A stretch of 6,490 bases of DNA from Verrucomicrobiota bacterium (GCA_026397855.1 JAPLUA010000039.1:1-6490); one strand, 5' to 3'. Counted from the stretch's first letter, positions 1 through 6,297 are shown. Translations and numbers: made by a program. Notes: generated by a model from the sequence alone, not told the origin.

Positions 1-64
1 CCTGGTGGAATGGAGCATCTCCCCGATGCGCGAAGACCAGAAGGTTGGTGTCAACGGCGATCAT
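1..64 (-). CDS. vapC: VapC-family PIN-domain ribonuclease toxin, N-terminal fragment cut by the window edge
   Basis: The reading frame starts with ATG at 64..62 on the minus strand and runs off the left edge after about 21 codons. It begins MIAVDTNLLVFAHRGD, the classic opening of a PIN domain: a short hydrophobic beta strand followed by the first metal-binding acid (Asp5, in V-D-T-N). PIN-domain VapC toxins are Mg2+-dependent endoribonucleases that cleave tRNA or rRNA and are held inactive by VapB. The start overlaps the vapB stop as ATGA (61-64). An AGGGG Shine-Dalgarno sequence lies at 77..73, inside the last vapB codons and 8 nt from the ATG, so the two genes are translationally coupled. 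The other catalytic acids lie outside the window, so intactness cannot be judged. The family call is firm because of the motif and the antitoxin partner. Confidence 0.88.
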   Translation of the reverse strand, partial: MIAVDTNLLVFAHRGDAPFHQ

Positions 65-312
65 GTGCCATGCCCCTGATAAATTGCGTCACGGATCTTC
101 TTCCACGGCGCGCGCTTGAATTCATCGGTCAACCCTTCACCCCCTTGAACCACAACCGCCTTCCATCTCCACTTGGACGACCGAGTCAGTTTTTCCTCCA
201 ACACCAGCCGCAAACCCCGCTCCGTCAGTGAACGGAAGGTAGTCTTTTCTTTCCGGGCCACCTCTTGGGTGCGCGCAAAAAGATCATCGCTGATTTCAAT
301 CGTCGTCTTCAT
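61..312 (-). CDS. vapB: VapB-family antitoxin (ribbon-helix-helix type)
   Basis: This 83-residue protein would neutralise the adjoining VapC toxin and repress its own operon by binding DNA. Residues 1-42 fit a ribbon-helix-helix fold: a beta strand MKTTIEIS at 1-8, helix A about 10-22 and helix B about 26-41, ending RGLRLVLEEKL. This is the usual pattern of the VapB antitoxin family formerly called DUF2191. The C-terminal part (about 57-83) carries GEGLTDEF and then W-K-K-I-R-D-x-I-Y-x-G, the recurrent toxin-wrapping tail of these antitoxins. The frame stays open upstream to 552, but the ATG at 312 is chosen because the strand-helix-helix domain begins exactly there and the upstream translation looks like random Arg/Gly/Ser-rich sequence. 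Only a weak GGG-type ribosome site precedes it. The operon reads leftward, away from the rest of the window, and is functionally unrelated to the sugar genes. Confidence 0.9.
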   Translation of the reverse strand: MKTTIEISDDLFARTQEVARKEKTTFRSLTERGLRLVLEEKLTRSSKWRWKAVVVQGGEGLTDEFKRAPWKKIRDAIYQGHGT

Positions 313-551
313 CGTATGGCTACCCGTATTCGCATAAATGGCCACCCATATCAAATGGCATTTCCGAGCCTGGCTCCTGGCCTGGCCGGTCTCCCGTGTC
401 TTGCCGCCGATGTGGCGGCTCCGGATAGAACGGCTTCTGGCCAATCGCGGCGCCCACATCAACGGGCCCCGCTGCCACGGGAGCCTGTTTCTCCCTGTCC
501 CCACTTTATGTGACTCCCCTTCCCCGGCCCGGGGTGGTAAAAAGTTCACCA
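313..551. other. Divergent intergenic region between vapB and the PEP-CTERM gene
   Basis: These 239 bp must hold the promoters of both the leftward vapBC operon and the rightward PEP-CTERM gene. I could not assign a convincing -35/-10 pair on either strand. A TTGATA hexamer on the minus strand (354..349) lacks a correctly spaced -10 partner. A perfect 6-bp hairpin, GCCGCC with loop gatgt and GGCGGC, lies at 403-419. It has no T tract on either side, so it does not look like an intrinsic terminator. VapB-type regulators usually bind palindromes in their own promoter, but no operator could be recognised next to position 312. Confidence 0.4.
522..538 (+). promoter_or_regulatory. GC palindrome overlapping the likely ribosome-binding region of the PEP-CTERM gene
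   Basis: The 13-nt palindrome CCCCGGCCCGGGG at 522-534 ends in the G-rich stretch GGGGTGG (531-537). That stretch is the only Shine-Dalgarno-like sequence ahead of the ATG at 552, although its spacing of about 14 nt is long. In RNA the palindrome can fold as a 5-bp CCCCG/CGGGG stem with a 3-nt loop, which would hide the G-rich stretch. A regulatory role is only inference. It may simply be GC-rich spacer. Confidence 0.25.
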
Positions 552-1286
552 ATGAAAACTCATAAGCACCTACGATTGTTGGCGACAGCGACGGCGGCCC
601 TGGTTCTCACCCTGACAGCCCGGGGACAGACTGTCCTGATTGATTTCGCAAACAACAGCAGCTACCGCGGCGTCAGTGTGTCGAACCCCGACGTCAATGG
701 CCATTACTGGAACAGCGTCTGGTCCGGGGCCTATTACCCCGCGCTGGTGGATTTGTCCGGCAGTCCTACCAGCATGAAGCTGGGGTTCGATTCCGCTACC
801 GGAACCGATTACTACAACGGTCCTTCGGGGGCGACCCAGGACCCCAACGCCGTGGTCATCAACGCTGCCGCGCTTGGAAACCTGGGCGTCAATCAAGCTG
901 TTTACGATTATTATGTCTCCTCCAGCTTCCAGATCCAGGGGCTCGACCCGGCTAAAACCTACGACCTCACGCTGTTCGGATCGCACAAATACAGCACCGA
1001 CAATGTGACCCGGTACGGCATCTATACCGATGCGACCTATGCGACCCGCATCACGTATGCCGATCTCACGGTCGGAATCAACGGCGCCCACAACCAGGAC
1101 ACCGTCGCGACGCTCAACGGCGTGTCGCCTCAAGCCAACGGGATTATTTACCTGGAGTTCCTGGGGTCTAACGGCAGCCTCGGCTACCTGAATGACATGC
1201 AGATCTCGCTTGTTCCCGAGCCCTCGACCGTGGCGCTCATCGGCCTCGGGCTGGCCTGTTTCATCGCGCGCCGCCGTCGCGCCTGA
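552..1286 (+). CDS. Secreted PEP-CTERM sorting-domain protein, function unknown
   Basis: This 244-residue protein is exported and probably processed by an exosortase. An N-terminal signal peptide is plain: basic residues MKTHKHLR, a hydrophobic core at about 9-22, and a likely cleavage site near TARG-Q (25/26). The C-terminus is a textbook PEP-CTERM tripartite signal: VPEPST at 221-226, a hydrophobic helix at about 227-238, and the basic tail ARRRRA. The mature region (about 27-218) is rich in Gly, Asn, Ser, Tyr and Thr. It opens with VLIDFANN and has an NGHYWNSV stretch, as in beta-rich extracellular proteins common in Verrucomicrobiota. No catalytic motif is recognisable. The frame is open from 510, but the ATG at 552 is preferred because it starts directly at the signal peptide. 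The exosortase itself is not in the window. A terminator follows, so this is probably a single-gene unit, independent of the downstream sugar operon. Confidence 0.9.
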   Translation: MKTHKHLRLLATATAALVLTLTARGQTVLIDFANNSSYRGVSVSNPDVNGHYWNSVWSGAYYPALVDLSGSPTSMKLGFDSATGTDYYNGPSGATQDPNAVVINAAALGNLGVNQAVYDYYVSSSFQIQGLDPAKTYDLTLFGSHKYSTDNVTRYGIYTDATYATRITYADLTVGINGAHNQDTVATLNGVSPQANGIIYLEFLGSNGSLGYLNDMQISLVPEPSTVALIGLGLACFIARRRRA

Positions 1287-1314
1287 TCAAAGGCTCCTGA
1301 TTCAAGTCCCACGA

Positions 1315-1355
1315 AACCCCGGCTGGACGCTGCCCGTCCTTCCGGGGTTCTTTTT
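1315..1355 (+). terminator. Intrinsic terminator after the PEP-CTERM gene
   Basis: An 8-bp stem AACCCCGG (1315-1322) pairs with CCGGGGTT (1342-1349). Inside it, after a 2x2 internal loop, a second 5-bp stem GGACG (1325-1329) pairs with CGTCC (1335-1339) around a 5-nt loop. The hairpin is followed by CTTTTT (1350-1355). It lies 28 nt after the stop codon, which fits a Rho-independent terminator. It separates the PEP-CTERM transcript from the operon starting at 1440. Confidence 0.88.
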
Positions 1356-1420
1356 GCAGGCAATGCGGCTTTGACCAGCCATCGCGCGCGAAGGCAGCAG
1401 GTGTTTGACGCGCCCGGCCC

Positions 1421-1428
1421 GGTGAGGG
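1421..1428 (+). promoter_or_regulatory. Probable ribosome-binding site of the beta-phosphoglucomutase gene
   Basis: GGTGAGGG at 1421-1428 precedes the ATG at 1440 by 11 nt. It supports that ATG as the start over the upstream alternative at 1371. A GTG at 1422 in the same frame lies inside this site and is less likely to be used. Confidence 0.5.
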
Positions 1429-1439
1429 TTGTCATTCTT

Positions 1440-2225
1440 ATGAACTTCGACGCGGTTGTTTTCGACATGGACGGCGTGATTACCCGGACCGCCGTCACGC
1501 ATTCCCTTGCCTGGAAGCGGATGTTTGACGAGTTTCTTCGCACCCGGGCCGCGCGGTGCGGGGAGCCGTTTCGCGAGTTTACCCATGCCGGGGATTACCT
1601 GTCCTTTGTGGATGGCCGGCCCCGCTACAAGGGCGTGGACGCCTTTCTCAGGTCGCGCGGCATCACACTCCCGTTCGGCGCGCCGGAAGATGGCCCGGGC
1701 CGGGAGACCGTGTGCGGCCTGGGCAACCGGAAGAACGACTTCTTCAACCAGGTTGTTGAGAGCGAAGGGGTCGGTGTTTATGAATCCACCCTGCTGTTGA
1801 TCCGTGATCTGCTGAAGCGCGGGGTCAAGGTGGGGGTCGCAACGTCGAGCAGCAACTGCGTGACGATCCTCGAAAAAGCGGGAATCGCCGGCCTGTTCGG
1901 GGCGCGCGTGGACGGCGTCGTTTCGGCGCGGCTGGGGCTCAGGGGGAAGCCTGAGCCGGATATTTTCACCACCGCGTGCGCCGATCTCGGCGTTGATTGC
2001 GGTCGCGCTGTGGTGGTGGAGGACGCCGTCTCCGGGGTGCAGGCCGGGGCCAGGGGAAACTTCGGGCTGGTGATCGGCGTCGCCCGGGAGAACAACGCGC
2101 GGGAATTGCTCGCCCACGGCGCCGATGCCGTCGTGGAGGATCTGTCCGAAAGCAACGTGGATCAGATTGACCGCTGGGTTGCAGCGAAGCGGGGGCGGGA
2201 GCATTGCCTGCCGCCATCCAACTGA
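1440..2225 (+). CDS. pgmB: Beta-phosphoglucomutase (HAD superfamily)
   Basis: This 261-residue cytosolic enzyme would convert beta-glucose 1-phosphate to glucose 6-phosphate through a beta-glucose 1,6-bisphosphate intermediate. All HAD motifs are present: FDMDGV with nucleophile Asp9 and acid/base Asp11, motif II ATSSS (Thr135/Ser136), motif III Lys170 in GKPEPD, and motif IV VVEDAVSG with Glu194/Asp195. Residues typical of true beta-phosphoglucomutases also align with the Lactococcus lactis enzyme: Thr17, His21 and Trp25 after motif I, a cap arginine (probably Arg62), and R-K-N-D at 97-100 matching its K76 region. The cap (about 40-110) has extra sequence, FVDGRPRYKGVDAFL and GLGNRKND. As I remember it, this is typical of the longer subgroup represented by Mycobacterium tuberculosis Rv3400, which is encoded beside a GH65 protein. 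The start at 1440 puts motif I at the usual distance. The stop lies 11 nt before the transporter start. Confidence 0.92.
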   Translation: MNFDAVVFDMDGVITRTAVTHSLAWKRMFDEFLRTRAARCGEPFREFTHAGDYLSFVDGRPRYKGVDAFLRSRGITLPFGAPEDGPGRETVCGLGNRKNDFFNQVVESEGVGVYESTLLLIRDLLKRGVKVGVATSSSNCVTILEKAGIAGLFGARVDGVVSARLGLRGKPEPDIFTTACADLGVDCGRAVVVEDAVSGVQAGARGNFGLVIGVARENNARELLAHGADAVVEDLSESNVDQIDRWVAAKRGREHCLPPSN

Positions 2226-2236
2226 AAGCGCACATC

Positions 2237-3739
2237 ATGAAAAGAAAGCCGGTATTGAGTTTTTGGCAGCTATGGAACATGAGTTTCGGCTATGTGGGGA
2301 TCCAGTTCGGTTTCGCCCTGCAGAACGCCAACGTGAGCCGGATCTTCGAGACGCTCGGGGCCAAGGTTGAAAGCATCCCCATCCTGTGGATTGCAGCCCC
2401 CGTGTCGGGGCTGGTGATCCAGCCCATCATTGGCTACATGAGCGACAAAACCTGGAACCGGCTGGGCCGCCGCAAACCGTATTTCCTGGTCGGAGCGATC
2501 ACCGCATCCCTGGGGCTGCTGGTGATGCCCAACTCGCCATCCCTCTGGTTCGCCGCCGGCATGCTGTGGATCATGGATGCGTCCATCAACATCACCATGG
2601 AGCCGATGCGGGCCTTCGTGGGCGACATGCTGCCCGATGAGCAGAGAACCCAGGGGTTTGCCGTGCAGACCTTCTTCATCGGCGCAAGCTCGATCGTGGG
2701 CTCGGTGCTGCCGTATGCGCTCACTAACTGGTTTCACATCGCCAATACCGCTCCCGAAGGCCAGATCCCGCCCTCGGTGAAGTGGTCCTTCTACCTGGGA
2801 GGCGCGGTGTACCTGCTGGCGGTTCTGTGGACCATCGTTTCGGCGCGGGAATACACGCCCGAGCAACAGGCCGAGTTCAATGCGGACAAGGACGCCTCAG
2901 CAGGCGGCGAAGGGGCTGAAATCACGATGGACACGGCGAGATACTATGCCGGCGGCGGCGCCTTGCTGGCCGCGGGCCTGGTCTTCACCGCCCTGGTCAA
3001 GGCGCTGGGCTGGGACCAGGGCCTCTACATCCTTTCGTTCGGGCTCGCTCTCTACGGCCTGCTGCAACTGGTCGCCGCGATGCGCTATTCCTCGGGGAAC
3101 CGGTGCGGGCTTGTGGAACTGGTCTATGACCTCAAGAACATGCCCCCGACCATGAAGCAGCTCGCATGGGTGACGGTCTTCACCTGGTTCGGCCTGTTCG
3201 CCATGTTCATCTACTCCACATCCGCCATCACCAGTCACCACTTCGGCAGCACCGACGCCCGGTCCGATTTGTATAACCGCGGCGCAAACTGGGTCGGGGT
3301 GCTCATGGCGGTCTATAACGGCGTGGCGGCGCTGGTGGCTTTCCTGCTGCCGGTCATCGCCAGGAAGACGAGCCGGGTCACGACCCATGTGATCTGTTTG
3401 TTGATTGGCGGCCTGGGCCTGATCTCGATGTATGTCTTCCGGAACCCCAACCTGCTGGTGCTCTCCATGACGGGAGTCGGCATCGCCTGGGCCAGCCTGT
3501 TGACGATGCCCTATGCCATCCTGAGCAGCGTGGTGCCTTACAAAAAGATGGGCGTGTATATGGGCATGTTTAACTTCTTCATCGTCATCCCCCAGATCCT
3601 CGCGGCCGCCATCCTGGGACTGCTGGTGCGCACCGCGTTCCACGGGCACGCCATCAACGCCATCCTGCTCGGCGGCGTGTCCATGATCGCCGCCGGTGTC
3701 CTGATGCTCCTGGTCAAGGACGGCGGCAAGGAAGCCTAG
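2237..3739 (+). CDS. MFS sugar transporter, SLC45-like (probable alpha-glucoside:H+ symporter)
   Basis: This 500-residue inner-membrane protein probably imports the glucoside degraded by its neighbours. The N-terminus, LSFWQLWNMSFGYVGIQFGF, and the following LQNANVSRIFETLGA match bacterial relatives of the SLC45 sucrose/maltose carriers. The loop after TM2 has GYMSDKTWNRLGRRKPYF (66-83), the MFS/GPH loop motif. Later marks are DLKNMPPTMKQLAWVTVFTWFGLF (298-321, key W311, F315, W317) and YNGVAALVAFLLPV. Hydrophobic segments fall at about 8-30, 46-66, 81-98, 102-120, 141-162, 183-202, 236-257, 262-282, 309-330, 352-374, 381-400, 406-428, 442-464 and 472-493. That is fourteen: the usual six plus six and an extra pair in the central loop. 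The ATG at 2237 is preferred over an upstream TTG at 2204, which would overlap pgmB and add residues before the conserved start. No strong ribosome site is visible, so coupling to pgmB translation is likely. The substrate is inferred from context. Confidence 0.9.
   Translation: MKRKPVLSFWQLWNMSFGYVGIQFGFALQNANVSRIFETLGAKVESIPILWIAAPVSGLVIQPIIGYMSDKTWNRLGRRKPYFLVGAITASLGLLVMPNSPSLWFAAGMLWIMDASINITMEPMRAFVGDMLPDEQRTQGFAVQTFFIGASSIVGSVLPYALTNWFHIANTAPEGQIPPSVKWSFYLGGAVYLLAVLWTIVSAREYTPEQQAEFNADKDASAGGEGAEITMDTARYYAGGGALLAAGLVFTALVKALGWDQGLYILSFGLALYGLLQLVAAMRYSSGNRCGLVELVYDLKNMPPTMKQLAWVTVFTWFGLFAMFIYSTSAITSHHFGSTDARSDLYNRGANWVGVLMAVYNGVAALVAFLLPVIARKTSRVTTHVICLLIGGLGLISMYVFRNPNLLVLSMTGVGIAWASLLTMPYAILSSVVPYKKMGVYMGMFNFFIVIPQILAAAILGLLVRTAFHGHAINAILLGGVSMIAAGVLMLLVKDGGKEA
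3728..3734 (+). promoter_or_regulatory. Ribosome-binding site of the GH65 gene, inside the end of the transporter gene
   Basis: AAGGAAG at 3728-3734 lies in the last codons of the transporter gene, 11 nt before the ATG at 3746. With the 6-nt intergenic gap this implies coupled translation and supports the chosen start. Confidence 0.55.
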
Positions 3740-3745
3740 ACGGTC

Positions 3746-6067
3746 ATGAGCGCTCTTTGGCAGGTCACCGCCGGTCACTTTTCCAATGACCGGGAAAGCA
3801 TCATGCGCAATGGAAATGTCTTCCAGCTTGCCAACGGCTACATGGGCTTCCGGGGAACCCTCGATGAGTTCGGCCCCGGGGAGCTGGTCGGCATCACGCT
3901 CGCAGGAATATTCGATCGCGTCGGCGATGCCTGGCGCGAGCCGGTGAACGCCCCCAACGGCGGGTTTACCTCGGTCTCCCTGGACAGTCAGGAGATTTCA
4001 GCCCTTTCGACCCCCATCAAGACTCACCGGCAGACCCTGCACCTCCGCAACGCCGTCTTTGAGCGGGAAACAGAGTATGTGTCGAACGGCAGGACGATCA
4101 GGGTCCGGTCCGAGCGTTTCCTGAGCGCCCACGTTCCGAACCTGGGCGTCATTCGCTACACGGTTTCCTGCGATAGCACCGCGAGGGTGAGAGTCAGCAC
4201 CGGCATTGACTGCAATATCTGGGATCTGAACGGCCCGCACCTGTGCAAAATGCTGCTGGAGAAAAGGGATGCGACGCTGCTGGTTCACGCCATTACCGGC
4301 GAGGCCGGCCGCGTGGTCGCTGTCGCCGAGGCTCTCGAATGCGGGTTCGGTACTGAAACGCACGAGCTCTTGCCAAAGAAAAATCTCCGGGTGATCGAGT
4401 GGGATGCGGAGGCGGGGAAGACCTACACTTTCCACAAGTATTTCGCCGTCTTCACGGACCAGGACCCTGACGGGCGTGCATCGCCGATGGAGGCAGCCAT
4501 CCGCTGCGTCAACGAGGCCAAAGCGCGGGGATATGAGCGGTGCCTCCGGGAGCACGGCGCCGAGTGGGACCGGAAATGGGATGGGTGCGACGTGGTCATC
4601 AAGGGCGACGACGAAGCCCAGCTTGCGCTCCGCTACAGCATCTTCCAGCTCCTGATGGTTGCGCCCGTGAAGGGCAGCGCCAACTCGATCCCGGCGCGGG
4701 CTCTCTCGGGGCAGGTTTACAAGGGCGCGATTTTCTGGGACACGGAAATGTTCATGTTCCCGTTCTTTCTCCACACCTGTCCCGACAAGGCGGTGGAGCT
4801 GCTGCGTTACCGGATCAGGACGCTGGACGGCGCGCGCAGGAAGGCGCGGAGCGAGGGGGCCGGCTACCGGGGCGCCTTCTACGCCTGGGAAAGCCAGGAA
4901 ACAGGCGACGACGCCTGCACCTACTTCAACATAGGCGATCCGCTGACCGGCCGCGACCTGCGCACCTATTTCCGCGACAAGCAGGTGCACATCAGCGGCG
5001 ATGTGGCGATCGCCATCTGGGAGTATTTCAAAGTCACGGGCGACGATTCGCTTCTCCTGGAAGGGGGCGCGGAAGTGATCCTGGAGTGCGCCCGGTTCTA
5101 CTTCTCCTACGCTTATTTCAAGCGGGACAAGAACCGGTATGAGATTCTGGATGTCGTTGGCCCGGACGAATACCACGAGCGGGTCAACAACAACGCCTTC
5201 ACCAGCATGGTGGCCAGGGCGACGTTTGAGATCGCCAACGCCGCCGCAAGTTACCTGGGGGAAAACCACGCGGCGGCTTTCAAGGCGCTGGTCGCGAAGC
5301 TCGACATAGCCGCGGAACTGCCCCTGTTCCGGGAGGCGGCGGAATTGCTCTTTGTCCCCCAGCCGGACCCGGAGACGCAGGTCATCGAGCAGTTTGACGG
5401 CTATTTCAAGCTCCAGGAGGCTACGCCCGGGGAATTGAAGGCGCGGATGATTCATCCCAACGAATACCTGGGCGCCGGCCAGGGACTAGCCGTTCCCACC
5501 CGGGTGATCAAGCAGGCGGACGTGGTGATGATGCTGAACCTGTTCAAGGCCCGCTATTCAACGGAAGTCAAGCGGGCCAACTGGGAATACTACGAGCCGA
5601 GGACCGAACACGGCTCAAGCCTCAGCGCCTGCGCCTACGCGATGGTGGCCGCGGATATCGGGAAGCTGGATTGGGCCTGGCAATATTTCCTGAAGACGGC
5701 GCGGATTGATCTCGAGGCGAAATACAAGGTCTGGGTCGGAACCGTCTTCATGGGCGGCTCGCATCCCGCGGCAAACGGTGGCGCATGGATGACCGCCGTG
5801 TTCGGGTTTGGCGGCCTCCAGGCAGCCCCCGATCATGTCGTTCTCAATCCGCGGCTCTGTGCAAAGCTGAGCAGGCTGGAGTTCAAGATGGTTTACAAGG
5901 GCAACCGGTTCAGGGTGCGAATCTCCCGCCCGGAAGTGGAGATTACTGCGGACCCGTCAAACACCGGCAAGTGCAAATTCCTCGTCCGGGGAGACCCCAT
6001 CGAGTGCGGCCCGGGGGAAACTTGTGTTGTGAAAGCCCGCCTTGACCAGGCAGGGGAGAAGCCGTGA
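3746..6067 (+). CDS. GH65 family glycoside phosphorylase (alpha-glucoside phosphorylase, acceptor specificity unresolved)
   Basis: This 773-residue cytosolic enzyme should cleave an alpha-glucosidic bond with inorganic phosphate and inversion, giving beta-glucose 1-phosphate and a free sugar or polyol. The architecture fits GH65 over its full length: an N-terminal beta-sandwich (about 1-255) opening with FQLANGYMGFRGTLDE, a helical linker, an (alpha/alpha)6 barrel (about 290-690), and a small C-terminal beta domain (about 693-770). Key motifs are IFWDTEMFM (329-337; Trp331/Asp332 at the glucose subsite), VGPDEYHERVNNNAF (471-485; Glu475 the expected general acid), IKQADV (588-593), and EHGSSLS (621-627; phosphate site). 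The acceptor-facing segment AFYAWESQETGDDACTYFN (377-395) and YFRDKQVHISGDVA (408-421) resemble kojibiose-, nigerose- or glucosylglycerol-type phosphorylases, as remembered, more than maltose phosphorylase. A trehalose-active enzyme is not excluded. The family call is very secure and the substrate is not. It is the last gene of the operon and its product feeds the mutase. Confidence 0.93.
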   Translation: MSALWQVTAGHFSNDRESIMRNGNVFQLANGYMGFRGTLDEFGPGELVGITLAGIFDRVGDAWREPVNAPNGGFTSVSLDSQEISALSTPIKTHRQTLHLRNAVFERETEYVSNGRTIRVRSERFLSAHVPNLGVIRYTVSCDSTARVRVSTGIDCNIWDLNGPHLCKMLLEKRDATLLVHAITGEAGRVVAVAEALECGFGTETHELLPKKNLRVIEWDAEAGKTYTFHKYFAVFTDQDPDGRASPMEAAIRCVNEAKARGYERCLREHGAEWDRKWDGCDVVIKGDDEAQLALRYSIFQLLMVAPVKGSANSIPARALSGQVYKGAIFWDTEMFMFPFFLHTCPDKAVELLRYRIRTLDGARRKARSEGAGYRGAFYAWESQETGDDACTYFNIGDPLTGRDLRTYFRDKQVHISGDVAIAIWEYFKVTGDDSLLLEGGAEVILECARFYFSYAYFKRDKNRYEILDVVGPDEYHERVNNNAFTSMVARATFEIANAAASYLGENHAAAFKALVAKLDIAAELPLFREAAELLFVPQPDPETQVIEQFDGYFKLQEATPGELKARMIHPNEYLGAGQGLAVPTRVIKQADVVMMLNLFKARYSTEVKRANWEYYEPRTEHGSSLSACAYAMVAADIGKLDWAWQYFLKTARIDLEAKYKVWVGTVFMGGSHPAANGGAWMTAVFGFGGLQAAPDHVVLNPRLCAKLSRLEFKMVYKGNRFRVRISRPEVEITADPSNTGKCKFLVRGDPIECGPGETCVVKARLDQAGEKP

Positions 6068-6095
6068 CGGCAGTTCCGGCTCGCGAACACGGGAC

Positions 6096-6122
6096 CCCTC
6101 TCCCCTTCTGAAGGGGAGAGGG
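6096..6122. repeat. 12-bp perfect hairpin with CCCTCTCC arms (intergenic palindrome)
   Basis: The arm CCCTCTCCCCTT (6096-6107) pairs perfectly with AAGGGGAGAGGG (6111-6122) around the loop CTG. It lies 28 nt after the GH65 stop codon. The 3' side continues as purines with no T tract, so a classical intrinsic terminator is not supported. It could still protect the 3' end of the operon mRNA or help termination. Its arms share the CCCTCTCC/GGAGAGGG core with the next hairpin, which points to a repeat family. Confidence 0.75.
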
Positions 6123-6197
6123 AGAAGGAGCGTGCGGTGCTCGTGCGTTTGGCTCCGGCGCGCCGCCCAACACGCGGCCCGGGACGCGCATCTTCCC

Positions 6198-6240
6198 CCC
6201 TCTCCTCCCGCCGCGGGAGGAGAGGGCAGGGGAGAGGAGG
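6198..6240. repeat. 13-bp perfect hairpin with CCCTCTCC arms plus trailing purine tract
   Basis: CCCTCTCCTCCCG (6198-6210) pairs with CGGGAGGAGAGGG (6214-6226) around the loop CCG. It is followed by a further purine block, AGGGGAGAGGAGG (6228-6240), which partly repeats the 3' arm. The outer arm sequence is the same as in the hairpin at 6096-6122 while the inner arm differs with compensating changes on both sides. This suggests two members of one palindrome family with a conserved stem rather than a recent duplication. Confidence 0.75.
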
Positions 6241-6297
6241 AGTCTGATAAACGTCCCGGCGTTGAACCCTGTCAGCCGCCGCCCGGATCCAGCGGGG

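Noticed and set aside
313..552. N-terminal extension of VapB to 163 residues
   Set aside because: The extra 80 residues are low-complexity and basic, and they would read through the divergent promoter region. The ribbon-helix-helix domain starts exactly at the ATG at 312.
1370..1439. Promoter of the sugar operon from two TTTGAC hexamers (1370-1375 and 1404-1409)
   Set aside because: Both resemble -35 elements, but neither has a recognisable -10 at 16-18 bp. The promoter probably lies between 1356 and 1439 but cannot be placed.
1302..2204. Open frame of 300 codons on the minus strand opposite pgmB
   Set aside because: It is antisense to a gene with all HAD motifs, reads through the terminator hairpin, and its translation is Arg/Pro/His-rich with no domain.
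2897..3778. Open frame of 293 codons on the minus strand opposite the transporter gene
   Set aside because: The translation is dominated by His, Gln, Asp and Gly, the typical reverse shadow of a membrane protein gene. No motif is visible.
3998..5455. Long open frame (485 codons) on the minus strand opposite the GH65 gene
   Set aside because: It is antisense to a gene with full-length family motifs. Its translation is compositionally odd, with no recognisable domain. Long antisense frames are expected opposite GC-rich coding sequence.
6108..6135. Classical intrinsic terminator at the operon end
   Set aside because: The hairpin is strong but is followed by GAGAAGGAG instead of a T tract, so it was recorded as a repeat only.
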